A DNA stretch of 64,000 bases. It comes from Prauserella flavalba (GTDB lineage Bacteria; Actinomycetota; Actinomycetes; Mycobacteriales; Pseudonocardiaceae). Shown here piece by piece: positions 1 to 8,404 of the stretch. The DNA lies in the NCBI RefSeq assembly GCF_003202235.1, contig NZ_MASU01000015.1, positions 62,001-126,000 on the forward strand, in the 5' to 3' direction. A program made the position numbers and the translations under genes. Positions within the stretch are counted from its first letter, which is position 1. The number at the start of each line of letters is the position of its first letter. A model generated the notes under the pieces. It worked only from the letters and a program-made list of their open reading frames with translations, searched no databases and was not told the DNA's origin.

Positions 1-2
1 CG

Positions 3-725
3 CCGATGCTCTTCTCGCTGGGATTCATGGTCACGTTCCTCTTCGGTGGTCTGACCGGCATCCTGCTCGCCGCGCCCGCCATCGACTTCCACGTGTCGGA
101 CAGCTACTTCGTGGTCGCGCACTTCCACTACGTGCTCTACGGCACGATCGTGTTCGCCACGTTCGCCGGCATCTACTTCTGGTTCCCGAAGATCACCGGC
201 CGGATGATGGACGAGCCGCTCGGCAAGCTCCACTTCTGGACCACGTTCATCGGCTTCCACGCGACGTTCCTCGTCCAGCACTGGCTGGGTGCCGAGGGCA
301 TGCCGCGCCGCTACGCCGACTACCTGGTGACCGACGGCTTCACCACGCTCAACACGATCTCCACGATCGGCGCCTACATCCTCGGTGCCTCGACGCTGCC
401 GTTCATCTGGAACGTCTTCAAGAGCTACCGCTACGGCGAGGTCGTCACCGTGGACGACCCGTGGGGCTACGGCAACTCGCTCGAGTGGGCGACCAGCTGC
501 CCGCCGCCGAGGCACAACTTCACCGAGCTGCCCCGGATCCGGTCCGAGCGCCCGGCGTTCGAGCTGCACTACCCGCACATGATCGAGCGGATGCACATCG
601 AGGGCCACATCACCTTCACGGGTAAGGCGCTGCCGCACCCGGAGGCGAAGGACGCGCCGTCGGAGGTCCTCACCGAGGCCGCTGTCCCGGGACGGCACGA
701 CAAGGACAACGCGAGCGAACAGTGA
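3..725 (+). CDS. ctaD: Cytochrome c oxidase subunit I, C-terminal part (cut by window edge)
   Basis: Membrane catalytic subunit of the aa3 terminal oxidase, which reduces oxygen and pumps protons. The open frame runs in from the window edge, so about the first 330-340 residues of a usual ~575-residue protein are missing. The visible part has three to four membrane helices, including the family signature [11 protein letters not shown], whose two histidines bind the two haems, then [10 protein letters not shown] and [18 protein letters not shown]. The hydrophilic tail ([20 protein letters not shown]) is typical of the actinobacterial form. A core respiratory gene, it marks the left end as ordinary chromosome rather than accessory DNA. 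The ATG at 6 is only an internal methionine. Confidence 0.97.
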   Translation, partial: PMLFSLGFMVTFLFGGLTGILLAAPAIDFHVSDSYFVVAHFHYVLYGTIVFATFAGIYFWFPKITGRMMDEPLGKLHFWTTFIGFHATFLVQHWLGAEGMPRRYADYLVTDGFTTLNTISTIGAYILGASTLPFIWNVFKSYRYGEVVTVDDPWGYGNSLEWATSCPPPRHNFTELPRIRSERPAFELHYPHMIERMHIEGHITFTGKALPHPEAKDAPSEVLTEAAVPGRHDKDNASEQ

Positions 726-773
726 GAGCTGTGAACACCCGCCGCAATACCCGGTCGACATGAAAGGACACCC

Positions 774-1715
774 ATGACCGCTCCCGACAGCACCAGGTTG
801 TTGCACGAACTCGAGTGGACGGTCGAGAAGAACCTCAACCGTCACCTCGCGGTGGCCCGGGAATGGCTGCCTCACGAGTACATACCCTGGAGTGAAGGGC
901 GGGACTTCGCGGAACTGGGAGGCCAGGCGTGGGACCCGGAGCAATCCAGGGTGCCACCGGTCGCGCGGTCGGCGCTGGAGATCAACCTGCTGACCGAGGA
1001 CAACCTGCCTAGCTACCACCGCGAAATCGAGCATGTGTTCGGCCGCGACGGTGCCTGGGGAACCTGGGTGCACCGATGGACGGCTGAGGAGAGCCGCCAC
1101 AGCATCGGCATCCGCGACTACCTGCTGGTGACCCGGGCCGTCGATCCGGTCGAGCTCGAGCGCATGCGCATGGCGACCCTGCAGACCGGCTACGACACCG
1201 GGGACAAGCCACTACTGCACGTGTGCGCGTACGTGTCGTTCCAAGAACTCGCCACCCGGCTCTCGCACCGCAACACCGGCAGGTACACCCAGGATCCGCT
1301 GGCCGAGAAGCTGCTGGCCAGGGTATCCACGGACGAGAACCTGCACATGGTGTTCTACCGCAACCTGGTGCAGGCCGCGCTGGAGATCTCGCCGGACGCG
1401 ATGATGCGCGCGATCACCGACGAGGTACTCGGCTTCGCGATGCCGGGCGCGGTGATCCCGGGCTTCGTGCGCAAGGCCGCGCTGATCGCCAAGGCCGGCA
1501 TCTACGACCTGCGAATCCATCACGATGACGTGGTCATGCCGCTGCTGCGCCACTGGAAGGTCTTCGAACTGGAGGGCCTCGGCGAAGTCGGCGAAACCGC
1601 GCGCGACGAACTCGCCACATTCCTCAACAAACTCGACACACAGGCTTCCCGCTTCGAAGAACGCCGCGCCGCAGCCCTCGCTCGCGACTCCGCTCGCGAC
1701 CGCCCGCTCCTCTGA
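774..1715 (+). CDS. Diiron acyl-ACP desaturase (DesA family)
   Basis: Soluble fatty-acid desaturase of the plant stearoyl-ACP Delta9 family, widespread in actinobacteria; it inserts a double bond into ACP-bound acyl chains using oxygen and reduced ferredoxin. The 313-residue product has both metal motifs: EESRH at residues 105-109 and DENLH at 187-191, plus the outer carboxylates E75 (LTEDNLPSYH) and E158 (FQELATRL). The length is normal for the family. The ATG follows AAAGGACACCC, a good ribosome site. It stands 48 bp behind ctaD and may be read with it. Which acyl chain and position it desaturates cannot be told from sequence. Confidence 0.93.
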   Translation: MTAPDSTRLLHELEWTVEKNLNRHLAVAREWLPHEYIPWSEGRDFAELGGQAWDPEQSRVPPVARSALEINLLTEDNLPSYHREIEHVFGRDGAWGTWVHRWTAEESRHSIGIRDYLLVTRAVDPVELERMRMATLQTGYDTGDKPLLHVCAYVSFQELATRLSHRNTGRYTQDPLAEKLLARVSTDENLHMVFYRNLVQAALEISPDAMMRAITDEVLGFAMPGAVIPGFVRKAALIAKAGIYDLRIHHDDVVMPLLRHWKVFELEGLGEVGETARDELATFLNKLDTQASRFEERRAAALARDSARDRPLL

Positions 1716-2037
1716 CGATCAGCCAGCGGCATTCCGCCGCGGCGGCGCCCGTGCTGGCAATCGCATGCGTCAGCTCACCGCCAACCGGCCGACTGCGGCC
1801 TTCGACGCCGACGCTGGTTTCACGTTGTGACTCGCACCAAGCGGCTGTCGGCGACGGCCCAGCTTGGCGTAGTGCCCACGCGGACATAGACCGGCAACAG
1901 CCAGGCGGCTGAATCCCACATCGGTCAGTCACCATCGTCGCCGCTCAGCGCATTGGTCAATACTCGGCCAGTTGGTTTCATGCACGTACTCGGACCTGTC
2001 GCTGCCCGGACCGGTCTATGACAAGTGTCGACGGTCG

Positions 2038-2264
2038 CTGGTGCGGTTCTGCTGCATGGGCGCGGCGATCGTGCCTGCCGTCGTGCGCCAGGCCAACGAA
2101 CGACTGCCGCACATGGTCGTCCTAGGAAGTGGGGCCAGACTGAGGAGGGGCTCGTCACCTTCGGTATCCGCAGGGACCCGCCGGCGAAGATCGTCGAGAC
2201 GGACGGCTACCCGTGGCCCGGCATGGAGGTGCGGATCGTTGACCCGCCGGTCACGGGGCGCCGG
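2038..2264 (+). pseudogene. Remnant of AMP-forming acyl-CoA ligase (AliA/FadD-like), frameshifted
   Basis: Two adjacent frames together read like the middle of an AMP-dependent acyl-CoA synthetase. In the frame of 2038-2130 the text is RFCCMGAAIVPAVVRQANER, like the conserved 'GGAPIPRALVRRA' stretch of cyclohexanecarboxylate-type CoA ligases. From about 2130 the next frame gives WGQTEEGLVTFG (the W-G-x-T-E adenylate motif), then TDGYPWPGMEVRIVDP, the usual 'TDGRPLPGMEVRIVD' strand. The frame changes by one base near 2130. Only about 75 of ~530 codons remain, with no N- or C-terminal parts. Family assignment is by motif memory; the parent substrate is unknown. Confidence 0.72.
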
Positions 2265-2348
2265 TGGCCGGTGTGTTCAGCGGTGAACACACATGGCGTG
2301 AATACAGTAAGGCAAGATCAACGCCTCTCATTTTGCCTCCCGGCAACG

Positions 2349-2381
2349 ACGAACCCCCCGGTGATGATCACCGTTGGGGGT
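2349..2381 (-). terminator. Hairpin downstream of the tRNA 3' fragment
   Basis: Stem arms ACCCCCcGGTGA and TCACCgttGGGGGT surround a short TGA loop, giving a strong GC-rich hairpin with one imperfect position. On the minus strand it lies about 20 bp after the CCA end of the tRNA fragment, where a tRNA terminator would sit. It may be the native terminator of the ancestral tRNA gene. Confidence 0.55.
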
Positions 2382-2399
2382 CTGACCTGGGAAAACAGG

Positions 2400-2435
2400 T
2401 GGTGCGCGATACTGGGATCGAACCATGACCGCTCT
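2400..2435 (-). repeat. 3' end of a tRNA gene (probable integration scar)
   Basis: On the minus strand the T loop TTCGATC is followed by CCAGT, the acceptor strand ATCGCGC, discriminator A and an encoded CCA (ending at 2400). The 5' half of the T stem is altered by what looks like a one-base loss (plus-strand CCATGACC where CCAGTGACC would pair), and nothing upstream can form the anticodon, D or 5' acceptor arm. It is therefore a fragment, not a tRNA. The combination resembles, from memory, actinobacterial tRNA-Val(GAC). tRNA 3' ends duplicated this way are classical attachment sites of tyrosine-integrase elements. Confidence 0.6.
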
Positions 2436-2492
2436 CGGGTCGAGGTAGATCAACAGCTGGTTCGACCAGGTGCATGCGGCTTGTTGCGCAGA

Positions 2493-4058
2493 TCAGCGGC
2501 TGTTTCCTCCGATGATCGTCATGGCGGTCTTGATGGAGGCGAGCTCGTCGGCGGGCACCGTGTACGGATCGGTCTCGACGACGGCCAGGTCGGCCAGCTT
2601 GCCGGGTTCGATGGAGCCCTTGACGTGTTCCTCGAAGCCCGCGTAGGCGGAGTTGCCCGTATACACCCGGAGGGCGTCGGTCAGACCGATCGCCTGGCCT
2701 GCGTCCACCGTGATCCCGCTCTTGTTGGTACGGGCGACCATCGCTTCGATCCCCACCCAGGGGTTGACGAGTGTGGGCTGGCTACCGGTGCAGTCGGAAC
2801 TGCCCGCCGGCCGGAGGCCGTGGTCGATGGCGTCGCGGAACACGTACTTCGGCAGGCCGTCAGTGGGCTGGTCGCCTTTCAGGAACGAGGCTTGGGGCAC
2901 CGGGACGATGCCCGCGGCGCGTACCCGGTCGAGGTCGATCGAGGTGTACCCCGCGTTGAGCATGTGCTCGATCCGCGTTCGATGGTCGGTGATCCCGGTC
3001 GCCCGCGACGCTTCCTCGACGGCCTCGATCGCCAGCTGCTGCGCGTAGTCGCCCCACGCGTGGAGCCAGATCTGCACGCCGCCGGCCATGGCCACCGTGA
3101 CCTCGCGGACCAGCTGCTCGTAGGTGCGCGGCAGCAGGGCGTAGCGGCTCTGGTCCCGCCCGCCGTGCATGGCGTCGTTGGTGGCCGCGGCCCGCTCGTG
3201 CCCGTCGACGAAGAGCTTCACCCCACCGAATCGAAGCCAGTCGTCACCGAAGCCGCTCAGCAGCCCGATGTCCGTGTAGTGGCTCAGCGGGGCGATTCCC
3301 TGGTGCACCGGAGGGAGGATGGGATGCAGTCGAACCCGCACCGGTAGCGCGCGGGCCGAGGCGAGTCGCTGCAGGCAGCGGACACCCTCGACGCTTGCGG
3401 GCATGTCGTAGATCGTCGTGACGCCGTGGGAGGTGAACATCTCCCTGGCCGTATCCGCGAGCGCGGCCTGGAGCTGCTGTGGGCTCGGCTCTGGCACCGC
3501 GAACAGGTCGAAGGCTTCCTCCACGAGCCCGGTGAATTCGCCGTCCGGGCCGATCTCCAGCCGGCAGCCCGGTTTCGGCCGCGGATTCGACGGCGACAGG
3601 CCGCTGCGCCCGAACGCCAGCGAGTTCGCCATCTGGACGTGCATGGTGCGACGGACGATCACCGGATGCTGTGGTGCGATCTTGTCGAGAACCGCCTTGG
3701 CAGGCAGCGGTTCCCGGAAGCCCGACGACACGACGATCCACTCGCCAGGGGGACGGGAGCGCACCGCCTGCTCGATCGCTTCGATCACCTCGGCGGGCGA
3801 GCTGAGGGTGGCGTCGATCCACAGTCTGCGGATGTGCGCGGTGACCTCGAGGTGGGTGTGGGCGTCGACGAAGCCGGGTAGGACGGTCCGGCCATCGAGG
3901 TCGATCACCTCGGTCTCCCGGCCGATCAGGTCGCGCACCGCGTCCAGGTCGCCGACACGCACAATGGTCTCGCCGTTGATCGCCACCGCGCTGTGAATGC
4001 TTCCGGAGCGGTTCAGCGTGTGTACCGTCCCGTTGTGCAGCACGAGGGTGGCAGTCAC
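2493..4058 (-). CDS. Amidohydrolase, YtcJ / amidohydrolase-3 family
   Basis: Metal-dependent hydrolase of the amidohydrolase superfamily (YtcJ, N-substituted formamide deformylase group), probably cytosolic. The 521 residues are normal for the family. The N-terminal beta-sandwich part (LVLHNGTVHTL) leads into LPGFVDAHTHLE with metal ligands H67 and H69. Later landmarks are the histidine in IWLHAWGDYA, RTRIEHMLN, and the terminal aspartate in PAGSSDCTGSQP. It is the second gene of a two-gene transcript behind the MHS transporter (33-bp gap), so it likely acts on the imported compound, perhaps an N-acyl or N-formyl amine given the amine-oxidising genes across the divergent promoter. The substrate is not predictable from sequence. 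Confidence 0.85.
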   Translation of the reverse strand: MTATLVLHNGTVHTLNRSGSIHSAVAINGETIVRVGDLDAVRDLIGRETEVIDLDGRTVLPGFVDAHTHLEVTAHIRRLWIDATLSSPAEVIEAIEQAVRSRPPGEWIVVSSGFREPLPAKAVLDKIAPQHPVIVRRTMHVQMANSLAFGRSGLSPSNPRPKPGCRLEIGPDGEFTGLVEEAFDLFAVPEPSPQQLQAALADTAREMFTSHGVTTIYDMPASVEGVRCLQRLASARALPVRVRLHPILPPVHQGIAPLSHYTDIGLLSGFGDDWLRFGGVKLFVDGHERAAATNDAMHGGRDQSRYALLPRTYEQLVREVTVAMAGGVQIWLHAWGDYAQQLAIEAVEEASRATGITDHRTRIEHMLNAGYTSIDLDRVRAAGIVPVPQASFLKGDQPTDGLPKYVFRDAIDHGLRPAGSSDCTGSQPTLVNPWVGIEAMVARTNKSGITVDAGQAIGLTDALRVYTGNSAYAGFEEHVKGSIEPGKLADLAVVETDPYTVPADELASIKTAMTIIGGNSR

Positions 4059-4091
4059 GGTGCGGCCTCCTTTGGTCCGATGTCGATCGGG

Positions 4092-5450
4092 TCAGGACAT
4101 GGCGCCGGCCGGCCCCGCCTCACGGGCCTTCGCCGGGTCGGTGCGACTGAGCGGCGCCTTCCAGCAGGCGAGGAAGACGAGAAGGGCGACAGCGCCGACG
4201 TAGAACCCCGGTGCGAGCGAGCTTCCCGTGGTGTTGACGAGATACTGGGAGACGTACGGGGCGGAACCGCCGAACGCGGCGAAGCCGACGTTGTACCCGA
4301 TGGCGCCGGCCGTGAATCGGACGTTCGTGGGGAACAGCTCGACGCAGTAACAGTAGGTGGCGCCACCGAAGACGCACACGCACAGCGCGAGCAGGCATTG
4401 GCCGGCGATGGCCGCCGCGAGGCTGCCGCTGGACACGAGCAGGAAGGCCGGCACACTGACGACGGCGATCGCCGCGGAGCCGACGATGAGGAGCTTCTTC
4501 CGTCCGATGTGGTCCCCGACGAGCCCGGCCAGCGGAAGCGCGACGGCGTAGACGCCCACGCCCAGCGCGTTCGAGATCAGGGCGACGTCTTGGTCGAGTC
4601 CCAGCACGGCTTCGATGTAGGGCACGAGATAGCCGATGAAGAGGTAGTACCCGAGCGCGGAGAGGCCGGAGAAGGCGACGATCCAGAGCACGGTCCGGTA
4701 GTGCTGCGAAATGGTCGTCCGCAGCGGTGACCGCGCCACGACGTCGTTCTTGCGCGCTTGCTCGAACGCCGGGCTCTCGTCGGTCTTCAGGCGCAGGTAG
4801 AGGGCGACCACGGACAGCGGAATCGCGATGAGGAAAGGGATACGCCAACCCCAGGACGTGTAGGCCTCGGCTGACATGGAGTTGCTGATGCCGAGCACGA
4901 GCAGGGCACTGAACATCGACGGCACGGCACCGACCGCGATGACCGTCGCCGCCCAGAGCCCGCGCCTGTTGGCCGGGGCGTGCTCGTAGGCGAACGAGAT
5001 GGCACCCACGGCCTCGCCGCCGGCCGAGAATCCCTGCACCAGCCTGCACAGGACGAGCAGGAGTGGCGCGAGGGTGCCTATCTGCGCGTGGGTCGGCAGG
5101 CACCCGATGGCGGCCGTGGACACTCCGACGAGGCTGAGGACGATCGTCAGGACTCTCCTGCGGCCGATGCGGTCACCCATCCTGCCGAAGAACACGCCGC
5201 CGAGCGGTCTCATTACGAAAGCCACGCCGTAGACCGCGAAGGTCGCGAGCAACGCGGCGGCTGGATCGGATCCCGGGAAGAACAGCGTCGCGATCGTCGC
5301 CGAGGTGTAGCCGTAGATCGCGAAATCGTAGAACTCGATAAACGTTCCCACCGCGGCGCCTCGAAGTGCTCGCCGCCGTGAACGGCGGCGGGTGCCGTCG
5401 TCGGCATCCCCGACGACATAGCGTGTGGATTCTGCGGACTCACCGCTCAT
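4092..5450 (-). CDS. MFS metabolite:H+ symporter (MHS family)
   Basis: Twelve-helix proton symporter of the proline/betaine-shikimate type (MHS). The frame shows the family N-terminus (GTFIEFYDFAIYGY), the loop 2-3 signature RPLGGVFFGRMGDRIGRRR, and alternating hydrophobic helices to the C-terminus. The frame is open to a TTG at 5468, but the ATG at 5450 has GAGAGG eight bases upstream and is preferred (452 residues). It leads the two-gene minus-strand transcript with the amidohydrolase. Its promoter (TTGACA at 5647-5642, -10 TATAGG at 5625-5620) is filled by one copy of the locus palindrome, so the GntR at 6831 probably controls it. Cargo is likely a small zwitterion or carboxylate. Confidence 0.88.
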   Translation of the reverse strand: MSGESAESTRYVVGDADDGTRRRSRRRALRGAAVGTFIEFYDFAIYGYTSATIATLFFPGSDPAAALLATFAVYGVAFVMRPLGGVFFGRMGDRIGRRRVLTIVLSLVGVSTAAIGCLPTHAQIGTLAPLLLVLCRLVQGFSAGGEAVGAISFAYEHAPANRRGLWAATVIAVGAVPSMFSALLVLGISNSMSAEAYTSWGWRIPFLIAIPLSVVALYLRLKTDESPAFEQARKNDVVARSPLRTTISQHYRTVLWIVAFSGLSALGYYLFIGYLVPYIEAVLGLDQDVALISNALGVGVYAVALPLAGLVGDHIGRKKLLIVGSAAIAVVSVPAFLLVSSGSLAAAIAGQCLLALCVCVFGGATYCYCVELFPTNVRFTAGAIGYNVGFAAFGGSAPYVSQYLVNTTGSSLAPGFYVGAVALLVFLACWKAPLSRTDPAKAREAGPAGAMS

Positions 5451-5616
5451 TCGGCGCGCACCTCTCAACGGACGTATGGGGTCGGTCGGTGACCTGAGAA
5501 AGCCGTCGTGGTGAATTCACGCCTCCGGCCGGGGACGCTGGCAGGAAGATGACGTCACCATCGTCGAATTCGCAATGTCGGCACCTGGGAAGCCGGTGCC
5601 GGTGACGATGAGAGCG

Positions 5617-5647
5617 AAACCTATAGCACTATCGGTTTAGCTGTCAA
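5617..5647 (-). promoter_or_regulatory. Promoter and operator A for the transporter-amidohydrolase transcript
   Basis: On the minus strand, -35 TTGACA (5647-5642) and -10 TATAGG (5625-5620) are 16 bp apart. The 22-bp operator 5617-5638 has core ATAGCACTAT with outer arms AAACC and GGTTT; 18 of 22 bases are symmetric. The same layout, with core ACAG..CTGT, occurs at 5704-5725 and 8413-8434. Confidence 0.7.
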
Positions 5648-5697
5648 GGATCGTTGTCCGGTGTTCGGCTCATGGTAAAGGCCGTGGTCATGCGCCG

Positions 5698-5725
5698 TTG
5701 ACACATGAACGACAGGACTGTATGT
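5698..5725 (+). promoter_or_regulatory. Promoter and operator B for the esterase-gntR-cache transcript
   Basis: TTGACA at 5698-5703 is followed by a palindrome with core ACAGGACTGT (5710-5719) and right arm TGTTT; a TATGTT at 5719-5724 is the nearest -10 (15-bp spacing, short). It lies 70 bp before the esterase ATG. The core matches operator C exactly in its ACAG and CTGT halves, which supports binding of the same regulator. Confidence 0.65.
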
Positions 5726-5793
5726 TTTCCGCCAAGTCGGCGGCGCAACGTGGTCGGCGCCTCCTCGGCCGGCGAACGAGTGCGGAGGTCTCC

Positions 5794-6750
5794 ATGCTGA
5801 ACGTCGACGTGAAAAGCTACCTCGACGAGTTCTATTCCTTGAACCTCACCCCGCCATACGAATGCGACCCGGTCGTGGCGCGGGAAAATTTCAGGCGCCG
5901 AATGACGAAATTCAAGGATGGTCATCGGATCGAGGTCGGCGGGACGGATGATATCCGGATTCCCACGAGTTCCGGGTCTGTGCGGGCACGGGTCTACCGG
6001 CCCTTGGGCGCGGCATCCGGCGACCCGGTGCCAACGCTCGTCTTCTTCCACGGGGGCGGTTGGGTGGTCGGGGACATCGACACTCACGACAACTACGCGC
6101 GTACGCTCTGCGCGTCGACTCGCAGTGTCGTCGTCAGCGTCGACTACCGGAAGGCGCCCGAAGCGCCCTTTCCCGCAGCCGCGGACGACGCCATCGACTC
6201 GGTGCGCTGGGCGACCGCGGAGGTCGGCGCGCTGGGAGGCGATCCGCGACGGGTGGCCGTGGCCGGGGTCAGCGCGGGTGGCAACCTGGCTGCCGTGGCG
6301 GCGCTCGATGCGCGACAGCAGGGGATCGACCTCGCGTTGCAGGTCTTGGTGTATCCCTGCATCGACCCCGTGTCGGCCTACGACTCGATGCAGGCCAACG
6401 CCGAGGGCTACCTGCTTTCCAAGCTGGAGATGGATTGGTACAACCACCATTACTCGGGCCACGATCCCGCACTCGCCCGGGACCCGCGGCGCTCGCCCAT
6501 CTTCGCCGACGTCGCACGTGATCTCGCGCCGGCAATCGTGGTCACGGCGGAGTACGACCCCTTGTGCGATGAGGGCAATGCCTACGCCGCGAAGCTGGCC
6601 CGAGCCGGAATCGACACGGAGCTGCTGTGTTTTCCCGGCACCGTGCACGGCTTCTTCGGCTTCGGCCCCGATGTTCCGTCGGCGCAGCAAGCCATTCGCA
6701 CGACCTGTTTCTCCATCGCGCACAAACTGTCCCGGAGCCATGAGGCATGA
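5794..6750 (+). CDS. Alpha/beta hydrolase, HSL-type esterase
   Basis: Carboxylesterase of the hormone-sensitive-lipase group, cytosolic. The oxyanion motif HGGGW is followed by the nucleophile elbow VAGVSAGGN, the acid in AEYDPLCDEG and the histidine in VHGFFGF, so the triad is complete. The frame opens earlier, but GGAGG five bases before the ATG at 5794 fixes the start (318 residues, the usual family length). The longer start would place the operator inside the gene. It opens the esterase-gntR-cache transcript; 80 bp separate it from the regulator. It may release an alcohol or acid part of the compound handled by this locus. Confidence 0.87.
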   Translation: MLNVDVKSYLDEFYSLNLTPPYECDPVVARENFRRRMTKFKDGHRIEVGGTDDIRIPTSSGSVRARVYRPLGAASGDPVPTLVFFHGGGWVVGDIDTHDNYARTLCASTRSVVVSVDYRKAPEAPFPAAADDAIDSVRWATAEVGALGGDPRRVAVAGVSAGGNLAAVAALDARQQGIDLALQVLVYPCIDPVSAYDSMQANAEGYLLSKLEMDWYNHHYSGHDPALARDPRRSPIFADVARDLAPAIVVTAEYDPLCDEGNAYAAKLARAGIDTELLCFPGTVHGFFGFGPDVPSAQQAIRTTCFSIAHKLSRSHEA

Positions 6751-6830
6751 GCGGGTGCCGGGAAAGTGGGCACGGCGTGTGCTAGCTTCGTGGACTGGCA
6801 CGTGGTCCTGTTCGAGGATCGCCCGGACGA

Positions 6831-7613
6831 GTGCGAGAAGCGGTGACTGGGGATCTCTTGTCGACGTTGACCAGGCAGGTGCTCTTCGCGCCCCTGGGAG
6901 CGCCGGGGCGCACGGAAGCCGTTCTGGACCGGCTTCGCACCGCCATCGCGCTGGGTGTACTGGCCGAAGGCGAGCAACTGCCTCCGGAGACCGAGCTGGC
7001 GGCACAGTTCAACGTTTCCCCCGTCACCCTCAGAGATGCGCTCGGAGTCCTGCGCTCGGAGGGGATCGTGGAGACGCGCCGGGGACGTGGTGGCGGAAGT
7101 TTCGTCCGCGTGCCCGACCGTTTGCACATCGAGCACGCAGAGGCGCAGCTCGCCCAGTTCTCTCCCGTGGATCTGCGGGACCTGGCGGACTGGCGATGCG
7201 CCGTGTCCGCGACGGCGGCCGAGCTGGCGGCCGAACGCGCGTCCGACCAGAACGTCGAGACGCTCGTGGCCACCGCCCGCCAGATGGAGGCGGCCGCGGA
7301 CGAGGTCGGAGCCCGGCGTGCGGACGCCCGGTTCCACATCGAGCTGGCCGCCGCCGCGCAGTCAGCGCGGCTCAGCGGAGCCGCGATCAGCCTGCAGGTC
7401 ACCTACGCTCCGCTGGTGACGCTCGTGTATCGCGATGTGGACACGCGCTCGGCGGTGGCCGGACTGTTCGGCCAGATAGCCGAAGCGGTGCAGGATGGGA
7501 TCGGCGATGAGGCGCGACAGCTGACCCGGCAGGCGGTCACCGCGACGAGAGACTCCCTGTTGGAGCTTCGCCTCGGGATGTCCGGTAGTGCAGGCGAGGA
7601 GCCCTCACGATGA
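6831..7613 (+). CDS. GntR family regulator, FadR (FCD) subgroup
   Basis: Transcription factor with an N-terminal winged helix (about residues 28-95: LPPETELAAQFNVSPVTLRD, then the wing RRGRGGGSFV) and an all-helical FCD ligand domain (RRADARFHIELAAAAQ carries the metal-type D..H). 260 residues is family-typical. The GTG start at 6831 has no clear ribosome site; the GTG at 6843 is an alternative, so the first residues are unsure. It overlaps the cache gene by 4 bp, suggesting joint production. Three copies of one palindrome sit in the promoters around it, so it is the likely repressor of the whole 2.5-13.9 kb locus, with a pathway metabolite as inducer. Confidence 0.88.
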   Translation: MREAVTGDLLSTLTRQVLFAPLGAPGRTEAVLDRLRTAIALGVLAEGEQLPPETELAAQFNVSPVTLRDALGVLRSEGIVETRRGRGGGSFVRVPDRLHIEHAEAQLAQFSPVDLRDLADWRCAVSATAAELAAERASDQNVETLVATARQMEAAADEVGARRADARFHIELAAAAQSARLSGAAISLQVTYAPLVTLVYRDVDTRSAVAGLFGQIAEAVQDGIGDEARQLTRQAVTATRDSLLELRLGMSGSAGEEPSR

Positions 7614-8347
7614 ACGATTCGGCCGCCCTCGGCCCGGTGCACGCACAAGCGGAACGAGTGGCGCGCTCGGTGTCCGAGACGCTCGAAGGGATCTTCACTG
7701 AGCTCGTCGCGCTGAGCGACATCGCGACGGGCGCGCTCGGCTCCGGTGGGACTGAGCGCGCCGGTGACGCGCTGCGGCGCCCGCTTGAGCACTCGTGTCG
7801 CGCTCTGCTGGCGCAGGACCGCGGGTCCGCGCTGTCCGGAGCCGGGTTCGCCGCCGACTACGGTCGGGTGGCTCCCGCTCACCTGTGGATGGCCTGGTGG
7901 GTCCGTCGCGATGGCGTCGTCCGCGAGAAGCGGCACACGCTCAATCCCGAGTCCGACGCCTTCTACGACTACCGCCACGCCGCGTGGTTCGACATCCCGC
8001 GTACCGCCGGAGCCCGCGCCGTGGTGGGGCCCTACATCGATTCGTGGGGCACCGACGACTTCACCATCACCGCCTCGGCTCCCGTCGTCGTCGACGACGA
8101 GTTCATCGGGGTCGTCGCGGCGGATCTCGCCGTTCGGCAGATGGAGATCGCCATATCGCGGCAGCTGCGCGCTATCGACGCGCCCGCGGTGCTCGTGAAC
8201 TCGGAGGACAGGGTCGTCGCTTCCGGAGTGCCCGAGCTGACGACCGGACTGCGCCTTTCTCCGCGCGCCGGTGGGGAAACGCGGCGTAGCGAGCTGGCCC
8301 GCCACGATGCCGCCTACGGGTGGTCAGTGGTTCTGTTGTCCCGCTGA
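7610..8347 (+). CDS. Soluble Cache-domain (PDC sensor-like) protein
   Basis: A 245-residue protein resembling an isolated dCache sensory domain. Stretches such as DAFYDYRHAAWFDIPR, GPYIDSWGTDDFTITASAP and DDEFIGVVAADL match the ligand-pocket core of extracellular Cache sensors. There is no signal peptide or membrane segment and no output domain, so it should stay in the cytosol. Its ATG overlaps the gntR stop by 4 bp. Actinobacteria often pair such orphan Cache proteins with FadR-type GntR genes. The likely role is binding the effector, either assisting the regulator or buffering ligand; this is inference. Confidence 0.75.
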   Translation: MNDSAALGPVHAQAERVARSVSETLEGIFTELVALSDIATGALGSGGTERAGDALRRPLEHSCRALLAQDRGSALSGAGFAADYGRVAPAHLWMAWWVRRDGVVREKRHTLNPESDAFYDYRHAAWFDIPRTAGARAVVGPYIDSWGTDDFTITASAPVVVDDEFIGVVAADLAVRQMEIAISRQLRAIDAPAVLVNSEDRVVASGVPELTTGLRLSPRAGGETRRSELARHDAAYGWSVVLLSR

Positions 8348-8404
8348 TCCTCGGGCGTGTCCACTAGGGACGATTACCGTTCCGAACAGGACTGTGGCGG
8401 AGCA

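Larger units (their letters stand above)
1716..2492. other. Scar region between core genes and catabolic locus
   Basis: This 777-bp gap has no intact gene. 1716-2035 shows no recognisable coding signal in any frame. 2038-2264 is a frameshifted CoA-ligase remnant, 2349-2381 a hairpin and 2400-2435 the 3' end of a tRNA; each is listed separately. A long plus frame through 2025-3347 is mostly the shadow of the minus-strand amidohydrolase. The mix of gene debris and a tRNA end suggests past insertion or excision of mobile DNA. Confidence 0.7.

Noticed and set aside
2380-2480. Complete tRNA gene
   Set aside because: Only the T arm, acceptor 3' strand and CCA can be formed; no anticodon arm or matching 5' acceptor strand.
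2025-3347. 440-codon plus-strand open frame
   Set aside because: Beyond about 2264 it is the antisense shadow of the amidohydrolase; only its first part has meaning, as a CoA-ligase relic.
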